Source: Sinotaia quadrata (Eukaryota > Mollusca > Gastropoda > Architaenioglossa > Viviparidae). From it: a stretch of 64,000 nt of DNA. Shown here one piece after another: positions 61,087 to 64,000 of the stretch. The stretch lies in assembly GCA_028829895.1 (NCBI GenBank), contig CM054179.1, positions 75,674,544 to 75,738,543 of the forward strand, in the 5' to 3' direction. Position 1 is the stretch's first letter. Every line of letters starts with the position of its first letter. The translations under genes and the position numbers were made by a program. Below the pieces are notes generated by a model. The model did not search any database. It had not been told where the DNA came from and was given only the letters and a program-made list of their open reading frames with translations.

Positions 61087-63091
61087 TGTTGTATGATGGG
61101 AAAATATTCCCACATATATATATTATATAAATTTTCATTTTGTGGAATGAGTGCATATTGCGTCCTGTTTACTGAGAAGGGAAGCCCTGAAATGAATGAG
61201 AGACATGTGGGGAAGATTTAGGGACTGGTGTTTGATGTCTGCGAGCGCGGCGGTCAGCATGTGGTCAGTGTGTACGCTTAGCAGGTGGTTAGAGTTGTTA
61301 GAGGGACATCTTAGAGCTAATGAATTGAACAGGTCAGAAGCTGGTCTAAGCAGGATAATAAAAACCACAGTGAAAATGTTATCTTCACTACTTCCTGAAA
61401 AATCGTCTGAGGGTGACGACTGGAAAAGGGTAGTCCACCCCAAAACAACACTGGGTCGTATATGGGAGAAGAAAACCCTGGCTATATAGGTAAAAACGTC
61501 TTTGTATTTGTGTGAATGGTTAAGTTTTATTAGGATGATATATACTATGTTTTATTTTGAATATATTAATATTCTTCCTTTCAGAGGCCTATGCCAAGCT
61601 TAGCATTTACTAATCGAGCACTGGACTGGACACTTAGGCTTTGCAATTGTTTGTGTTGCAGGGTTTTTTTCTTTTATTGTGTATTCTTGGCTGCTCGTTT
61701 ATAGCTGCCTGATTTTGCTTGCCTGTGTGGCCGTTCTACTTGTTCTACTTGTCCCGGCTGAATTGGGACGTGCCGATCTATTGGCGGGAAAAATTCAAGT
61801 CTACCAGACTGACGTCATTTCAATACATAAGCTAAGTTCCCATCCGGAACGTGACTTCAGTACAAATGAACTGGCTTAGGATGAACTGAATTTTCTAAAT
61901 CTTGTTAACTTTTTCTTTTATTAAATTTCTTGTTATTATTTTAAAACGCGTATTTGTTAGTTCTATCGTTATTTTTGTAATTCAAGCGATAATGTAATGC
62001 GTACGTCTTGTCCTCTGTTCGTTAATTGTGATCATTATATATATATTATATTCATAAACATTAAATCTCAGCTGAATCTGAGTTGGGGGCGGAGCCAAAT
62101 TGGCGACGTACCAGTATATCAGCGTAACAGTTGCAGATATACATATTTAACCAGTGAGCCATGCTCTGCACCGGCACTTGTAGATGTCTTGTATCATAGC
62201 AAATTATACATAGTTGATATAAGTCATTATTACAAAGTCACCCCAGAGTATAGCGGCGACAAAGAGGACCCGAGCGAAAGTCATAACTGAGGGACTCACT
62301 CTGACCACAAACCGCTGATTGCAAGGGCGATCAGGACGAATCTACGACTTGAGAGGACAAGTACACGTGGGACCAGGCTAAGCGTCGGCACTGAAGACCG
62401 GGAAAATGTTTGATGTTGGATCTACGTCGGTTGTCATTTGTTGACTGACAGTGCGAGCTATTCTGTGTCAGGACTGAATTTCATGGTGTAAATTCGGGAC
62501 ATGTGTAAAGTCGGATATTCGTAACACTAAGGACCTGGGTAATTCAGAACTGTTCCAGCAAGCTGTAACAAACGGACATACACTGGCCGGGAGCACGCAA
62601 ACTCACCAGGTGATCAAAATCCATGTTTGTCTCGTGAAAACCAGTAATGTTCCGTGATTTTGTCAATTCTTGTATTGTTCTTCTTGTCTTCTAATTCTTA
62701 TGAATGTTGTTGTAAATCTTTTTTTTTCTATAATGTGTTTCTGAAGAAGTGTGTAAGAGGAAATTCTAATTAATCTCTAATTCAAAATCTTGTAAAACTT
62801 AATTTTGTCATTTTTTCATTTTTAAATTAAGAATTGCTGAATTGCCATTTTGTTATAAGAGACAGATTGAAGGAAATACTCTTTTTTTTCTAAAGTAATA
62901 CATTATATATTTTTTCTTGAGAGATCTGCGAATCTCGGATTCTGCCTTAAGTGAAATCTAATTGAAATTCTTTAAACTTAATTTGTTATTATTCTTTTAT
63001 ATTTTAATAAATTTTGTTAAATTTAAACTTGCTCACTCTATTACGTAATTTGAGGCAAATGTGTAGGTGACAGTGGGGGCTCGTTAAAATC
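61087..63091 (+). mobile_element. LTR (about 1.99 kb) with tRNA-Pro-like primer binding site
   Basis: It starts TGTTGTATGATGGGAAAATA, with TATATAAATTTTCAT about 40 bp in, and ends GTGTAGGTGACA at 63072. One base later TGGGGGCTCGT (63074-63084) equals the first 11 bases of the classic tRNA-Pro primer binding site. The following 63092-63350 resembles a leader and is shared with the element at about 20.9-21.2 kb (CAGGGCTTGACCTAGTCACT). No gag or pol follows, because gene C begins at 63372. A duplication at the far end was not found. Confidence 0.65.
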
Positions 63092-63371
63092 GACGTAATT
63101 TACGTTCTGACAAAAGACAGTCGCGACACATTTCTTAGAGCAAGTCTGTCACCTAATAGGGGAGAAATTGTGAGGGCCTGATAACGACTTCGAGACTGAC
63201 AAGAGTAGTTCAGTTAGGAGCCGGTTATTTGGACGGGTAACACTTGGGGTGGGAGACGTAATTAATAACGTGCCCCAGGGCTTGACCTAGTCACTCCCAG
63301 ACTGCAAAAAGACAAAGACCCTGTCGTGGACCTAGTGTATGATTGCAGACGGATTGAATGTGGAGAGGTAA

Positions 63372-63595
63372 TTAATTAATATTTAATATCATCTTCATTG
63401 GGTAATCATTGACATTAGCAAATCCATTCACATAACTAGAGTCGTCTGGTAATGTCCTTGGAGTCCATTTCACAATATATTTTTTAATGCATACCGTTAA
63501 CACCATTCCGAGACATGTAGCCATAGCAACATAATATGTGTGAATAGTCTCCACAGATTTGATGCGTTCACCTACACAATATAGTGCAACCTTCA
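63372..63595 (-). CDS. Gene C, last coding exon: transmembrane segment and cytosolic tail
   Basis: The acceptor AATACAG|TG gives a phase 1 entry (G|TG = Val), as in the exons of gene A. The exon then codes for KVALYCVGERIKSVETIH, a hydrophobic segment YYVAMATCLGMVLTVCI followed by basic KKYIVKW, and a tail of about 30 residues with YVNGFANVNDYP, ending in TAA. This is the usual C-terminus of a single-pass type I membrane protein. The rest of the gene lies right of the window. The start near 63596 is not a real initiation site. Confidence 0.65.
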
Positions 63596-63770
63596 CTGTA
63601 TTATCTTTGGTTAGAAATAAACCATTAGTCGATCTCTGACTAGCTAATGTAACGTACCATGAATGTATACGTCATACTGTTAGTAAACACTGTATTATCT
63701 TTGGTTAGAAATAAACCATTAGAACATCTCTGACTTACCTATTGTAATGTACCGTGTTACAAGGTTGTAT
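63580..63770. repeat. 102-bp tandem duplication containing the gene C acceptor
   Basis: CACTGTATTATCTTTGGTTAG with AAATAAACCATTAG occurs at about 63594 and again at about 63696. On the minus strand both contain CTAACCAAAGATAATACAG, the acceptor used by the last exon of gene C. Confidence 0.85.
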
Positions 63771-64000
63771 CACAAAACTCACCGTTTTATTTATTTTGTC
63801 TTTCTCAGGAATGTAAATCTACATTACAGACTGAGTGTACACGGTACGCAATGGAAGCGAAAGTGTTCTATTCAATTCAATATATATTGTAGTAAATAGT
63901 ATGTATGCTTTTTTAAGCGTGAAGCATTGGAATATTCCTCCATTAATTAACAGAAATGGCAATAACTAATATAACCGTTGATAAACTAACTTTGATTGCC
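63771..64000. other. Gene C intron up to the window edge
   Basis: AT-rich sequence with no recognisable exon, taken as intron because the last exon needs an upstream partner. Confidence 0.5.

Overview
The window looks like AT-rich eukaryotic genomic DNA from an invertebrate. A mollusc, perhaps a gastropod, is my best guess. The reasons are small exons in long introns, GT/AG splice sites, many (GT)n and (GATA)n microsatellites, dozens of minisatellites, and hAT, LINE and LTR elements. There are no prokaryotic-style operons. The species call is inference.

Three host genes can be supported, all on the minus strand, and most of the remaining DNA is their introns. Gene A starts at 27920 and runs off the left edge. 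Its exons are 27774-27920, 24907-24994, 21649-21775, 9494-9627, 8152-8334, 4323-4517 and 820-1077, perhaps followed by 1-39. Every splice phase matches. They encode a signal peptide, a short unique segment with an RRKR site, a HYR domain, two six-cysteine sushi/CCP domains and an unrecognised cysteine-containing module. Gene B (exons 59512-59557, 56844-56973, 55699-55805 and 47664-47824) gives a complete 147-residue secreted protein. It has six cysteines, a Gly/Asp repeat spacer and a hydrophobic C-terminus typical of GPI anchoring. Gene C enters from the right edge; only its last coding exon (63372-63595), with one transmembrane segment and a short tail, is inside. Three neighbouring surface or secreted genes in one orientation suggest a cluster of cell-surface or recognition proteins. 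Their function is unknown.

Mobile DNA, left to right: a repeat family whose best copy (about 25.45-27.27 kb, plus strand) carries a 401-codon ORF with a row of TQT motifs, with decayed minus-strand copies at about 5.5-6.76 and 17.57-17.99 kb; a deleted hAT (10587-11940, 8-bp target duplication); an LTR-like element (about 19.3-21.2 kb) and a fragment (22718-23165); two 1.74-kb solo LTRs (38637-40373 and 41303-43042), each with its own 5-bp target duplication and a heat-shock-element-like array beside a TATA box; a decayed hAT BED-finger ORF with three in-frame duplications (about 45.03-45.62 kb); a LINE RNase H fragment (about 45.75-46.49 kb, minus); a solo LTR (50282-55266) split by a complete hAT (52501-54952); a LINE 3' end (about 58.02-59.1 kb); and an LTR plus tRNA-Pro-like primer site (61087-63091) next to the gene C stop codon.

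The rest is intron or intergenic DNA dominated by tandem repeats. Several of these duplicate gene parts: the exon 4 donor site of gene A, the terminal codons of gene B and the acceptor of gene C. I found no rRNA, tRNA or CRISPR array.
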